Shown: positions 55,457 through 64,000 of the stretch, piece by piece
Layout of the letters: each line of letters begins with the position of its first letter
Numbering within the stretch: position 1 is the stretch's first letter
Assembly (NCBI RefSeq): GCF_002257665.1
Contig: NZ_MQWB01000001.1
Location: 3,104,119 to 3,168,118 of the forward strand
Direction of reading: 5' to 3'
DNA: 64,000 nt
Origin: Rubricoccus marinus
GTDB lineage: Bacteria > Bacteroidota > Rhodothermia > Rhodothermales > Rubricoccaceae
Notes under the pieces: generated by a model
What the model was told of the DNA's origin: nothing
The model's input: the letters and a program-made list of their open reading frames with translations, nothing else
Database searches by the model: none
Position numbers and translations under genes: made by a program

Positions 55457-55484
55457 GGGACTGGGGACTGGGGACTGGGGACTG
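55457..55484. repeat. Heptamer tandem repeat (GGGACTG) at the pepE start
   Basis: Four perfect copies of GGGACTG (CAGTCCC on the pepE strand), ending three bases upstream of the pepE ATG. Confidence 0.95.
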
Positions 55485-55566
55485 GAAGCAAGCCGGCCTC
55501 TGGCGAATGCGCAAGCCTCTGGCGCCAGAGGCCCGATCTGCTCCCTACTGGCGCTCACTTGCGCGC

Positions 55567-57051
55567 TTACATCACACGGTCGGGGTCTGGCGGCGGCGGA
55601 ACGGTCCCACGGTAGCCGAGAACAGTTTGGAGTGCCTTGATCGCGACCGGGAATTGCTTCTGGACGTACCACTGGTCTGCCGCGCGCCGGGCGCCGAGCG
55701 CGTAGGTGGGGTAGGCGAAGATGGTGTCCGAGATGGTCTGGAGCGAGGTCCCGGCCTTCATCGCGACGGCAAAGATCTGCATCAGCTCGCCCGCTCGCTC
55801 GCCCAGTACGCTCGCGCCGAGGATCTTGCCGCGCCACTCGGTCGCGAAGACCTTGATGCTGCCGATGGTTTTGCCCTCGGTGATGCCGCGGTCCACCTTC
55901 GTGTATGGGAAGTCGTAGGTGACGTAGCTCTCGCCGCGCTCCTGTAGTTCCTCCTCGCTCGCCCCGAGGTGCGCCAGCTCGGGGTCGGAAAACGTGGTCC
56001 ACGGCACGCCGGCCCGGTCGATAGAGGAGGGAATCTTGAGGATAGCGTTGGTCGTCGCCACCTTCGCCATGTGCTCGCTCATGTGGGTGAGCTGGTACTC
56101 GCCGGTGCAGTCGCCAGCGGCCCAGATGTGGCCCTGCGAGGTGCGGCAGCGGTCGTCGACGGTGATGCCCTTTTTCGTGTACTCAATGCCGGCGTCGCCG
56201 AGGTTGAGCGTCTCGATGTTGGGCTTCCGCCCTGTCGCGATGAGCAGCCGGTCGGCTTCCAGTGTATCGCCACCGCCGAGGTGCAGGCGCACGCCAGAGG
56301 CATCGGCCGCCTCTACGCGCTCCACCTTCGCGCCGAAGACGAACCGCACGCCTTCCTCCTCAAGCCTCTGGCGGAGCGTGTCCGCGTGGTCGGGGTCGTC
56401 GCGGCCGAGGATGCGGTCCGCGTTGTCCACGATCGTCACCTGAGTGCCCAGCCGGTTGAACGCCTGCCCCATCTCGATGCCGATGGGTCCGGCGCCCACA
56501 ATCGCGAGGTGCTCGGGCTGCTCAGTGATCTCGAACAGCGTCTCGTTGGTGAGGTAGTCCACCGCGTCCAGTCCTTTGATGGGCGGCGGCGCAGCGCGTC
56601 CGCCGGAGCAGATGACGAACATGCGGCTCGTCACGCGGCGCTTGTGGTGGTCGCCGCCAGAGGCCTCTGGCGTGATCTCGATGGTGTGGGGGTTGATGAA
56701 CCGCGCGTCGCCGTGGACCACCTCAATGCCGAAGCCTTCGTAGATCGCCGGATCGTCCGCGTCCTCGTAGACCTCCTCGCGGAGCGCGTGGACGTGCCGC
56801 ATGATGTCGCCGAAGCGGACGCTTACCTCGGCGTCCACGCCGAAGGCGGAGGCTTCGCGCGCGTGGTGCGCAAGGTGGGCCGCGTGGAGGAGCGCCTTAG
56901 AGGGCACGCAGCCCGTCCACGTGCAGTCGCCGCCGAGGCGGTCGCGCTCGATCATCATCGTCTTGACGCCCGCGTTGGCCGCGATGCCTGCCGCGGTGAG
57001 GCCAGCGGAGCCGCCGCCGATAACGATGTAGTCGAAGTCGTACTGAGCCAT
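55567..57051 (-). CDS. FAD-dependent pyridine nucleotide-disulfide oxidoreductase (MerA/Lpd-like, atypical C-terminus)
   Basis: The 494 residues have an FAD-binding GGGSAGLTAA, the redox-active disulfide CTWTGC (C-x4-C) near residue 45, an NAD(P)H-binding GAGPIGIEMG, ATGRKPN and the second FAD contact AAGDCTGEYQLTHMSEHM. The C-terminal dimerisation domain lacks the usual HPT-x-SE His-Glu pair, having YPTYALGARRAAD instead. Thus it is probably neither lipoamide dehydrogenase nor glutathione reductase. It may be a MerA-like reductase without the extra C-terminal Cys pair, using a small or quinone substrate. Confidence 0.88.
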   Translation of the reverse strand: MAQYDFDYIVIGGGSAGLTAAGIAANAGVKTMMIERDRLGGDCTWTGCVPSKALLHAAHLAHHAREASAFGVDAEVSVRFGDIMRHVHALREEVYEDADDPAIYEGFGIEVVHGDARFINPHTIEITPEASGGDHHKRRVTSRMFVICSGGRAAPPPIKGLDAVDYLTNETLFEITEQPEHLAIVGAGPIGIEMGQAFNRLGTQVTIVDNADRILGRDDPDHADTLRQRLEEEGVRFVFGAKVERVEAADASGVRLHLGGGDTLEADRLLIATGRKPNIETLNLGDAGIEYTKKGITVDDRCRTSQGHIWAAGDCTGEYQLTHMSEHMAKVATTNAILKIPSSIDRAGVPWTTFSDPELAHLGASEEELQERGESYVTYDFPYTKVDRGITEGKTIGSIKVFATEWRGKILGASVLGERAGELMQIFAVAMKAGTSLQTISDTIFAYPTYALGARRAADQWYVQKQFPVAIKALQTVLGYRGTVPPPPDPDRVM

Positions 57052-57066
57052 ATCGAGAAGGGGAAG

Positions 57067-57084
57067 GCCTCTGGCGCCAGAGGC
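57067..57084. repeat. 18-bp palindrome in divergent spacer
   Basis: Perfect copy between the reductase start (57051) and the Nudix start (57180), where no gene ends. Confidence 0.95.
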
Positions 57085-57179
57085 TGAGATCGTGAACGGA
57101 CGGATATGGGCATGACTACGCGCGAGGTGCGACCTTGGAGCCCTCCTTTCAAACGCCTGTCGCTCGCGACTGACCGCAC

Positions 57180-57896
57180 GTGCTCCTCTACGCCGTCACG
57201 TACGACGATCCCCGCAGCCTGACTCCGAAAGGCCTCAGCACCAAGACTGAGCCGTTCTGGATGTACGACCAACTCCCCACCGCCGAGCACGCACGGCGGA
57301 GCCACCCCGGCAGGCCCGGTTGGATCCTCGTGCTGGACCGCGACGCGCTCGACCTGGCGACAAGCCCGGACGGCGCCGAGCTCACCATGCCGAGCCCGCC
57401 CGTCGTGTGGTCCATCCCGCGAGAGGCCATCCTGAACGTGGACGCCGACGGCGACTACTGGCGGCCGTACCCCGTCGTGGCCGCTGGCGGCTTCGTGGTG
57501 CGCCGCTCCCAGAAGGGCAACATCAAGCTGCTCCTCATCAAGCGGCGTGGGAAGTGGGACCTGCCGAAGGGCAAGGAGGACCCCGGCGAGACGCCCGTTC
57601 AAGCCGCGCGGCGCGAGGTGTCTGAGGAGGTCGGCGTCAAGAAGAAGTACATCGAGATCCTCCACCCGCTCGGGCACACCATCCACGGGTACATCTGGCA
57701 TAAGCGCGGCGTCTACGCCGTCAAGACCACGCACTGGTTCTCCATGACGACGGAGGCCCGGGAGTTCATCCCGGAGAAGGGCGAGGGCATCAAGAAGGTG
57801 AAGTGGATGAAGTGGGCCAAGGCCGGCCAGAAGCTGGGCTACAAGACGCTCCGCCAGCACCACGCCATCTTGGACCCCGAGGTCCTCGGCGTGTAG
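57180..57896 (+). CDS. Nudix hydrolase with N-terminal extension
   Basis: The 238 residues start at GTG 57180. The first 90 residues are an unrecognised domain (YAVTYDDPRSLTPKGLSTKT). The Nudix fold follows, with AAGGFVVRRSQKGNIKLLLIKR, LPKGKEDPGETPVQAARREV and SEEVGVKKKY, i.e. an intact Nudix box. KGEGIKKVKWMKWAKAGQKL ends the fold. Substrates in this diadenosine-polyphosphate/ADP-sugar group are not predictable by eye. Confidence 0.9.
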   Translation: MLLYAVTYDDPRSLTPKGLSTKTEPFWMYDQLPTAEHARRSHPGRPGWILVLDRDALDLATSPDGAELTMPSPPVVWSIPREAILNVDADGDYWRPYPVVAAGGFVVRRSQKGNIKLLLIKRRGKWDLPKGKEDPGETPVQAARREVSEEVGVKKKYIEILHPLGHTIHGYIWHKRGVYAVKTTHWFSMTTEAREFIPEKGEGIKKVKWMKWAKAGQKLGYKTLRQHHAILDPEVLGV

Positions 57897-58048
57897 CCTC
57901 TGGCGCTGCGCGACGCGCGTCGAGACCTCTGGCGCCAGGGGCCCGGCTCTTGTGCCGCCAGAGGCCGCAGACGGGGTGAAGACGGGTGCCCTGGGCACGA
58001 GACGGCCCCACCAGGCCGATATCTTCGCGCCCTCCCTCTTGGTCCCCG

Positions 58049-58477
58049 ATGAACCGTCTCTCTCTGCTTCTCCTACTGGCCCTGCCGTTCGCCGGCTGCG
58101 ACTCCAACGAACCCGTCGTCAACTCGTGCGCGAACGAGTCGCGGGAGATCGTGATGGAGGAACTCGTTACCGGGACGAGCCCCGCGCGCGCAGATGCCAA
58201 CGACTTGGTGCGCATCAACTACGTCGGCCAGCTCGAAGACGGGACCGTCTTTGACAGCGCGACGAACTACACCGAGCGCGTTTCGGCGTTCGTCGCGGGC
58301 TTCAGCGAGGGCGTCACCGGCATGCGGATCGGCAGCAAGCGCCGCCTCACAATCCCGCCCTACCTCGCCTACAGCACGGAGAGAAGGACTCGGACTGTCG
58401 ACGGCGAGGAGGTCGAGATTATCCCCGCGTGCTCCACGCTCATCTTCGAGGTGGTGCTGCTGGACATCCTGACCTAG
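58049..58477 (+). CDS. FKBP-type peptidyl-prolyl isomerase, lipoprotein
   Basis: The 142 residues have a lipoprotein signal (LPFAGC, Cys about 15), then the FKBP domain: DLVRINYVGQLEDGTVFDSA, GFSEGVTGMRIGSKRRLTIPP, LAYS and a final strand TLIFEVVLLDI. Most binding-pocket positions of FKBPs (Tyr, Phe/Asp, Ile, Tyr) are present, so it may be an active periplasmic folding catalyst. The start at 58049 begins the signal. Confidence 0.93.
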   Translation: MNRLSLLLLLALPFAGCDSNEPVVNSCANESREIVMEELVTGTSPARADANDLVRINYVGQLEDGTVFDSATNYTERVSAFVAGFSEGVTGMRIGSKRRLTIPPYLAYSTERRTRTVDGEEVEIIPACSTLIFEVVLLDILT

Positions 58478-58495
58478 GGCGCCGTCCGGCGCGCG

Positions 58496-58513
58496 GCCTC
58501 TGGCGCCAGAGGC
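58496..58513. repeat. 18-bp palindrome between convergent genes
   Basis: Ends at the base adjoining the 5'-nucleotidase stop codon (58514-58516), 18 bases after the FKBP stop. No other terminator is visible. Confidence 0.95.
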
Positions 58514-60028
58514 TCAGCCATCACCGTAGAGCTTCTTAAGCTCCGCGATAAAGGCCTGCCGGACATCCCCGAACACGCCGGTCTGGGTGATCTCGTCGTT
58601 GCCCTCAACGCTGAACCAGTCCAGCCCGGCCTCGCGGCCAGACACGAGGAAGTCGTTCGAGGCGATCGTGTACGTACGCGCGGGGTCGACAGGCTGACCG
58701 TTCACCAGCCACGCGCCAGAGGCGCCCGTAATGCCACTGGTTTGGAGGTAGCCGCCTGTTCCGGCGTTGGTTTGTCCCTGGTCTAGCAAGCGCGCCAGAA
58801 GCCGTCCGGGCATCTCGACGGTGACCACGTCGCCGCCAAACGGCATCACACGGATGGCGTCGTACTCGGAAAACGGCCCCGGCGTCAGCACGTCGTCGAT
58901 GCGGACGGAGCCGCCGTTGAAGACCGCAGCCTCCGCACCGGAGACGGCACGGAAGCCGTCGGCGATGGTTGTCCCCAGGAGAGAGGGCCGCGTCCGAATC
59001 GTCCCCTCGCGCCCATCTAACGGCTCGCCCAGTTGCACCACGATGCGGTCGGGCTCGAACCCTTGCTCGCGGAAGCCGGCGTACGCGGCGTCCACCCATC
59101 GTGCCACCTCGGCGGCAACGGCGGGGTCCTCTGGCGTCCGCTCAGTAATCGGAACCAGCGTGGACTCGACAGTCATCTCGCCAGAGGCCCGGTTCAGACG
59201 CACCTCGTGCACGTAGACGGTCCGGGCGTTGGCGTCCGCTTTGAGGATGGGCGTGGCGTCCGTTCCGCGGTAGGCGCGGATGTTCTCATGCTCATGCCCT
59301 CCTAGCACGAGGTCTAGCGCGGGAATGCCTGCCGCCGCTCTCACGTCGTCGGCGAAAGAGAGGTGCGTCAGACCGATCAGCACTTCGCTCTTCCCTTCGG
59401 TCTCGCGCACATCTGCAGCCAGTTCCTCCATCACGTCCCCGTACTGGACGTAGTCCTTCACGGTCGACGGCAAAACGGTACTGACTACGCCAACGCGGAT
59501 GTTGTCCGGTCCCACCGTGAGCACGGTGTGTTCGTCCACGCCCTCAAACGACGCGAAGCCTCTGGCGGCCCGAGCGTTTCCAGAGATGACCGTGAACTCG
59601 CTTTCGATCATCCTCTGGCGGAACGCGTCCTCGCTCACGTCGAACTCGTGGTTGCCCAGCGCAGCAACGTCCAAGCCCATCGCATTCAAAACTGCGACCA
59701 TTTGCCGCCCTGCTAGCCTCTCGCCGTCTACACGCGCCGTGCCGAGCGCGGATGGGCTGAGGTAGTCCCCTGCCAGGACCGCTATGGTGTTCGGGTTTTC
59801 GGCGCGAAGCTGCCGCAGAAGACCGCCGACCCGCGCGAGCCCTCCCGCTTTCCCGCCCTCTACAGGCGTGATCTCGTACACGTCATTAAGGTGTAGAATC
59901 GTAAGACGCACCTCATCGCCAGAGGCGCGCACCGGTGGCACGGCCTCTGGCGCTCCTACCGGCCCACCTGCGGAGCACCCGGCTAGCGCCATCGCGGTGA
60001 CGAGGAGGAACGGACGGAATCGACGCAT
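58514..60028 (-). CDS. 5'-nucleotidase / metallophosphatase, lipoprotein
   Basis: The 504 residues have a lipobox (ALAGC) and the two-domain 5'-nucleotidase layout. The metallophosphatase domain carries ILHLNDVYE, LAGDYLSPS, ALGNHEFD and LGGHEHEN. The C-terminal nucleotidase domain follows from about residue 330, with NGGSVRIDDVLTPG and TYTIASNDFLVSG. Tyr follows the first metal Asp where His is commoner; this is seen in a subgroup. It probably scavenges nucleotides in the periplasm or at the surface. The start MRRFRP at 60028 is preferred. Confidence 0.92.
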   Translation of the reverse strand: MRRFRPFLLVTAMALAGCSAGGPVGAPEAVPPVRASGDEVRLTILHLNDVYEITPVEGGKAGGLARVGGLLRQLRAENPNTIAVLAGDYLSPSALGTARVDGERLAGRQMVAVLNAMGLDVAALGNHEFDVSEDAFRQRMIESEFTVISGNARAARGFASFEGVDEHTVLTVGPDNIRVGVVSTVLPSTVKDYVQYGDVMEELAADVRETEGKSEVLIGLTHLSFADDVRAAAGIPALDLVLGGHEHENIRAYRGTDATPILKADANARTVYVHEVRLNRASGEMTVESTLVPITERTPEDPAVAAEVARWVDAAYAGFREQGFEPDRIVVQLGEPLDGREGTIRTRPSLLGTTIADGFRAVSGAEAAVFNGGSVRIDDVLTPGPFSEYDAIRVMPFGGDVVTVEMPGRLLARLLDQGQTNAGTGGYLQTSGITGASGAWLVNGQPVDPARTYTIASNDFLVSGREAGLDWFSVEGNDEITQTGVFGDVRQAFIAELKKLYGDG

Positions 60029-60136
60029 ATCGGGTGGGCGGGAATGAATGAAGGACGCCAAAGGGCCGAACTCACCGCGCCCTCAAAGCATTCCATACAT
60101 TACCACTCAACATCCATTCACTAGCACCCTCCTATT

Positions 60137-60415
60137 TTGGCCCTCTACGAGCTTCAGAACGCAACCCTTGGCGGCATTCCTGGCGAAGGATACGCCTACC
60201 CCGTCGACACGTACAAAGGCACTGTCTACCGCGGTGTCTTCTTTGCTGGCAACGACGCAGACCTCGATGGCCTCCCCGGCCGTGACGACGCCACTTTCGA
60301 GGGGACGGTATACCTGAAGACCTCAGAGCGGACGGACGAGGTGCCTGTTGATGTCACCAACGTCGTCAACGTCGCGGTGGGCAGCCGCGCAGACTTCGAC
60401 GTCTTGGACTCCTAA
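60137..60415 (+). CDS. Small hypothetical protein, TTG start
   Basis: The 92 residues begin at TTG 60137; an in-frame stop at 60122-60124 limits the start to here or an ATT at 60134. The sequence (GEGYAYPVDTYKGTVYRGVF, FAGNDADLDGLPGRDDATFEG) looks like a compact beta-rich or Asp/Gly calcium-type domain without signal peptide. A strong terminator 23 bases later supports a real transcript. It may alternatively be the 3' end of a decayed gene. I do not recognise a family. Confidence 0.45.
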   Translation: MALYELQNATLGGIPGEGYAYPVDTYKGTVYRGVFFAGNDADLDGLPGRDDATFEGTVYLKTSERTDEVPVDVTNVVNVAVGSRADFDVLDS

Positions 60416-60437
60416 TCGACTGTCGACTTCAGGCGCA

Positions 60438-60467
60438 ACGCGTCGACCTTGCGGGTCGACGCGTTTT
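60438..60467 (+). terminator. Terminator after the small ORF
   Basis: Stem ACGCGTCGACC / GGTCGACGCGT with a short loop, then a run of T (60464-60470). It is of high quality, which argues that something upstream on this strand is transcribed. Confidence 0.9.
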
Positions 60468-60548
60468 TTTATGCCGTCGTCCCACTTTTACGAATGCGCG
60501 CCAGCACTCCACCGGCGCGCTCGATCTGGAAACGGGCCTCGCCAGAGG

Positions 60549-61349
60549 CTACTGCAGCCCGAGGCTTCGGACACATGCCGCAAGCGCCTCTCTCTGCTCT
60601 TCTGTCAGGGAGCGCGGCACGATCATTCGCACTTCTACGTACAGGTCTCCGCACTGTGTGGCAGTCCGTACTCCCTGCCCACGTAGACGCAACCGTTCCC
60701 CCGGCTGCGTTCCAGGCGAGACGCTGATCTTGACGCTTCGGCCGTACGCGTTTGTAATTGCGCGTTGAGTGCCCAACAAGGCTTCAATCACCGTAATGGG
60801 CTCCACGATGTGGAGGTCATTCCCCTCGCGTCTAAAACGGGGGCTTGGGGCTACGCGAAAGACCACGTAGAGGTCGCTCCTCTTGCCGCTCTCGGACTCC
60901 GGACCTTTCTCCTTGAACCGAACCTTTACGCCGGAGCGGACCCCCTGCGGGACTGGCACCTGTACCGCTGTGCCATCGGTGAGCGTAACGCTCGTGTGCC
61001 CTCCTTTAAGCGCTTGCTCAAACATTAGCCGGACTTCGGCTTCGACGTGGCTCCGCGTGTACGCTTTGGAGATTGCGAACGCCGCTCCGAAATGAACAGA
61101 AGCGTGCATGTCGCGCCCTGCGTCTCCGAGACCGAAGCGCATACGGTCGTACTCCAATCGAGCGGACGGGTTGGACAGCACCTCATACGCCTCTTGGATC
61201 TCCCGAAAGTGCTCCAATCGGTCGTGAGCACCCGCGTTTCGGTCCGGGTGTAGCTCTTGGGCGAGACTCCGGTAGGCCCGCTTAATTTCAGCGTGGCTGG
61301 CCGTCTCCGAGACGTCTAGGACGTGGTAATGGTTGGATATCTCTGCCAT
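60549..61349 (-). CDS. DnaJ/CbpA-like co-chaperone
   Basis: The 266 residues have a J domain (about 5-72) with the HPD motif (QELHPDRNAG) and KRAYRSLAQ. Two C-terminal beta-barrel domains follow without the Cys-rich zinc-finger of full DnaJ, so it is of the CbpA class. Segments GVRSGVKVRFKEKG, RFRREGNDLHIVEPITVIEALLG and PGTQPGERLRLRGQGV are clear. The G/F-rich linker is replaced by a short segment. It would deliver clients to DnaK. Its codon use is less GC-extreme than that of genes before 60 kb. Confidence 0.92.
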   Translation of the reverse strand: MAEISNHYHVLDVSETASHAEIKRAYRSLAQELHPDRNAGAHDRLEHFREIQEAYEVLSNPSARLEYDRMRFGLGDAGRDMHASVHFGAAFAISKAYTRSHVEAEVRLMFEQALKGGHTSVTLTDGTAVQVPVPQGVRSGVKVRFKEKGPESESGKRSDLYVVFRVAPSPRFRREGNDLHIVEPITVIEALLGTQRAITNAYGRSVKISVSPGTQPGERLRLRGQGVRTATQCGDLYVEVRMIVPRSLTEEQREALAACVRSLGLQ

Positions 61350-61426
61350 GCGACTTCGTCCCGCCGTGCCGATCTGGCACGAGTGAGCTCATCCTTTCTA
61401 CCGGCTCTAAAACCGTACCAACCCTG

Positions 61427-62920
61427 ATGCCCGACGCCCTGTCATTCGACACCCTCCTCATCGCGAACCGAGGCGAGATATGCGTTCGCATCATCCGGAC
61501 CTGCCGAGAACTCGGTATACGTACCGTGGCCGTTTACTCCGACGCCGACCGAGACGCGCTCCACGTGCAGATGGCTGACGAGGCCGTCCGAATTGGGCCC
61601 GCTCCATCCAACGAATCCTATCTGCGCATCGACGCGATCCTAGACGCAGCTCGGGCCACTGGCGCTCAGGCGATCCATCCAGGCTATGGCTTCCTCTCCG
61701 AGAACGCCGGGTTCGCTCGCGCTTGTGCAGAAGCCGGAATAATCTTCGTTGGGCCATCGCCAGAGGCCATTGAGCAGATGGGCGACAAGACGTCGGCGCG
61801 TGAGCTTATGCGAGCCGCAGGTGTCCCAATGGCTCCGGGCACTCCCGACGCGATCGAGGACGCTGAAGAAGCAGAACGGGTCGCAGGTGACATCGGATAC
61901 CCTGTGCTCGTTAAAGCGGCAGCAGGCGGAGGCGGCAAGGGAATGCGGGTTGTTCACCGGGCAGAGGACTTCCTCTCCTCTTTCGAGATGGCACGCAGTG
62001 AGGCCCAAAGCGCCTTTGGTGATGGAAGGGTGTATCTGGAGAAGTACGTGGTTGGACCGCGTCACATCGAATTTCAGATCCTCGCTGACTCCCATGGCAA
62101 CGTAGTGCACCTCTTTGAACGTGACTGCTCTATCCAGCGGCGTCACCAGAAGGTGGTGGAGGAGGCACCGAGCTCAGTACTGACTCCTGAACTACGCGAG
62201 AGGATGGGCGCTGCAGCGGTAGCAGCGGCTAAAGCGTGCTCCTACGAAGGTGCAGGCACCATCGAGTTCCTCCTGACCTCTGAAATGGAGTTCTACTTCC
62301 TTGAGATGAACACCCGTCTTCAGGTGGAGCACCCCATTACAGAGATGATTACCGGGTTGGACCTCGTAGCCGAGCAACTACGAATCGCGTCTGGAGCCAC
62401 ACTGGGGTACAGCCAGAATGATCTCACGATCAACGGACATGCGATCGAATGCAGGATCTACGCAGAAGACGTACCGGGTGGGTTTCTACCAGACCCAGGG
62501 CCACTGTTTAGACACCGCTCTCCTGACGGTACGGGAGTACGAGTCGATACCGGAGTCAGCGAAGGAGGCCGCGTGCCGATCTACTACGACCCTATGATTG
62601 CAAAGCTGATCGCATGGGGGGAAGACAGAGAGACTGCCCTACGGCGTATGCGTCGCGCGCTTCAGGACTACATGATCGTTGGGGTCTCAACGACCATACC
62701 CTTCTGTGCCTCAGTCATAGAGAACCCTCGGTTTCAAACAGGAGAGTACTCGACTGCGTATGTCGACAACGAGTTTGCGATCGACGCAATCGAAGCCACC
62801 GATGTTGAGGCGAGAATTGCGGTCCTCGCCGGCTTGCCTTCCGAGGGCTCTGATAAGGCCTTACCCAAGGCACTACGCCTCGAGGAAGATGCACCTTCTC
62901 GTTGGTTAAACCGGCGCTGA
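61427..62920 (+). CDS. accC: Biotin carboxylase (acetyl-CoA carboxylase subunit)
   Basis: Carboxylates biotin in an ATP-dependent step of fatty-acid synthesis. The 497 residues have ANRGEICVRIIRTCRELGI, HPGYGFLSEN, the ATP-grasp glycine loop KAAAGGGGKGMR, CSIQRRHQKVVEEAP and EMNTRLQVEHPITE, with the typical C-terminal extension. The carrier gene accB is not adjacent. It contains only one copy of the interspersed word and uses many A- and T-ending codons, unlike genes further left. Divergent from the DnaJ-like gene, with a 77-bp shared promoter spacer. Confidence 0.95.
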   Translation: MPDALSFDTLLIANRGEICVRIIRTCRELGIRTVAVYSDADRDALHVQMADEAVRIGPAPSNESYLRIDAILDAARATGAQAIHPGYGFLSENAGFARACAEAGIIFVGPSPEAIEQMGDKTSARELMRAAGVPMAPGTPDAIEDAEEAERVAGDIGYPVLVKAAAGGGGKGMRVVHRAEDFLSSFEMARSEAQSAFGDGRVYLEKYVVGPRHIEFQILADSHGNVVHLFERDCSIQRRHQKVVEEAPSSVLTPELRERMGAAAVAAAKACSYEGAGTIEFLLTSEMEFYFLEMNTRLQVEHPITEMITGLDLVAEQLRIASGATLGYSQNDLTINGHAIECRIYAEDVPGGFLPDPGPLFRHRSPDGTGVRVDTGVSEGGRVPIYYDPMIAKLIAWGEDRETALRRMRRALQDYMIVGVSTTIPFCASVIENPRFQTGEYSTAYVDNEFAIDAIEATDVEARIAVLAGLPSEGSDKALPKALRLEEDAPSRWLNRR

Positions 62921-62944
62921 CGTTGCATAGCCGGGGGCGCACAC

Positions 62945-62980
62945 AAAAAGAGCCCCGACTCCAATCAGGAGTCGGGGCTC
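62945..62980 (-). terminator. rRNA operon terminator
   Basis: Perfect 13-bp stem GAGCCCCGACTCC / GGAGTCGGGGCTC followed by TTTTT on the minus strand, seven bases past the 5S rRNA end. Confidence 0.93.
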
Positions 62981-62986
62981 AAAGGA

Positions 62987-63098
62987 ACTTGGCGACGACC
63001 TACTCTCCCACCTAGTGGCAGTACCATCGGCGCTGCGGGGCTTAACGGCTCTGTTCGGAATGGAAAGAGGTGGGTCCCCCGCGCTAGAGTCACCAAGA
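62987..63098 (-). rRNA. rrf: 5S ribosomal RNA
   Basis: On the minus strand, CTTGGTGACTCTAGCGC at the 5' end pairs with the 3' end GTCGTCGCCAAG. The loop C region CCATTCCGAACAG and the 3' arm GTGGGAGAGTAGG are diagnostic. Length about 110 bases; ends may be off by a few. Confidence 0.95.
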
Positions 63099-63198
63099 AT
63101 CGGGTGACATGCGGATAGCCGTAGCAAAACCGATCAGGGCGACCTAGCAGGTCAACTCTCATCGTATCAAGCAAATGCAATATGTAAATGCAACAACG

Positions 63199-64000
<802 letters not shown>

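Noticed and set aside
54752..56002. Extension of pepE to 56002
   Set aside because: It runs antisense-phase through the reductase gene; PepE family length and N-terminus fit the ATG at 55453.

Overview
The window is GC-rich, densely coded bacterial DNA, most likely from the Rhodothermota (Rubricoccus/Rubrivirga-like; this assignment is an inference). The clues are type IX secretion C-terminal domains, a PID-CTERM-like protein, DUF3098, a bS21 gene, and starts that mostly lack a purine-rich Shine-Dalgarno. An rRNA operon (23S 3' part, 5S, terminator) enters from the right edge on the minus strand.

Layout. 1-5.7 kb: envelope genes (PBP4, DUF3098, lipoproteins, TesB, an M23 lipoprotein, an L,D-transpeptidase). 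5.7-6.2 kb: non-coding. 6.2-11.7 kb: a minus-strand run of five genes (coiled-coil protein, OmpA-family membrane protein, Ras-like GTPase, histidine kinase, sigma-54 response regulator) that looks like one signalling module. 11.8-17.6 kb: M23 peptidase, DinB protein, lipoprotein, MATE transporter, a repeat-rich spacer and an M20 dipeptidase. 18-21 kb: a bacterial PARP with a WGR domain, a small partner ORF, and IspH. 21-26.2 kb: two large secreted CHRD/lamin-tail proteins sharing a nearly identical sorting domain plus terminator. 26.4-33.4 kb: tRNA-Ser, then a five-gene overlapping operon joining c-di-GMP signalling to a glycosyltransferase and a YaiO-like porin. 33.5-37.6 kb: TolC, HlyD/MacA adaptor and ABC ATPase, but no permease, followed by a broken sorting-domain remnant. 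37.6-45.3 kb: QueG, PID-CTERM-like protein, acyl-CoA synthetase, tRNA-Pro, bS21, RdgB, Dtd, amidohydrolase and KptA. 45.5-54.3 kb: a small membrane protein, an HTH-TM-PD40 regulator, MoaA, MoaC, FloA and three less well understood genes. 54.3-60 kb: YbjQ-like protein, PepE, a flavoprotein reductase, Nudix, FKBP and 5'-nucleotidase. 60.1-62.9 kb: a small ORF, a DnaJ-like protein and a biotin carboxylase with different base use, next to the rRNA operon.

The strongest window-wide signal is a short word, GCCAGAGGC / GCCTCTGGC, present at several copies per kb in both genes and spacers. In spacers it is often paired as the perfect 18-bp palindrome GCCTCTGGCGCCAGAGGC, and this palindrome sits at most junctions where two genes converge, sometimes touching a stop codon. 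Within genes it is read in several frames (Pro-Glu-Ala, Ala-Ser-Gly, Ala-Arg-Gly, Pro-Leu-Ala, Arg-Gln-Arg) and brings in otherwise unusual codons. This points to selection or spread at the DNA level, resembling DNA-uptake sequences or the cyanobacterial HIP1 word. It thins sharply after about 60 kb.

Besides the repeat, the best candidates for under-described systems are the GTPase/OmpA/coiled-coil/two-component module at 6.2-11.7 kb, the PARP locus at 18-19.6 kb and the c-di-GMP/exopolysaccharide operon at 26.7-33.4 kb.
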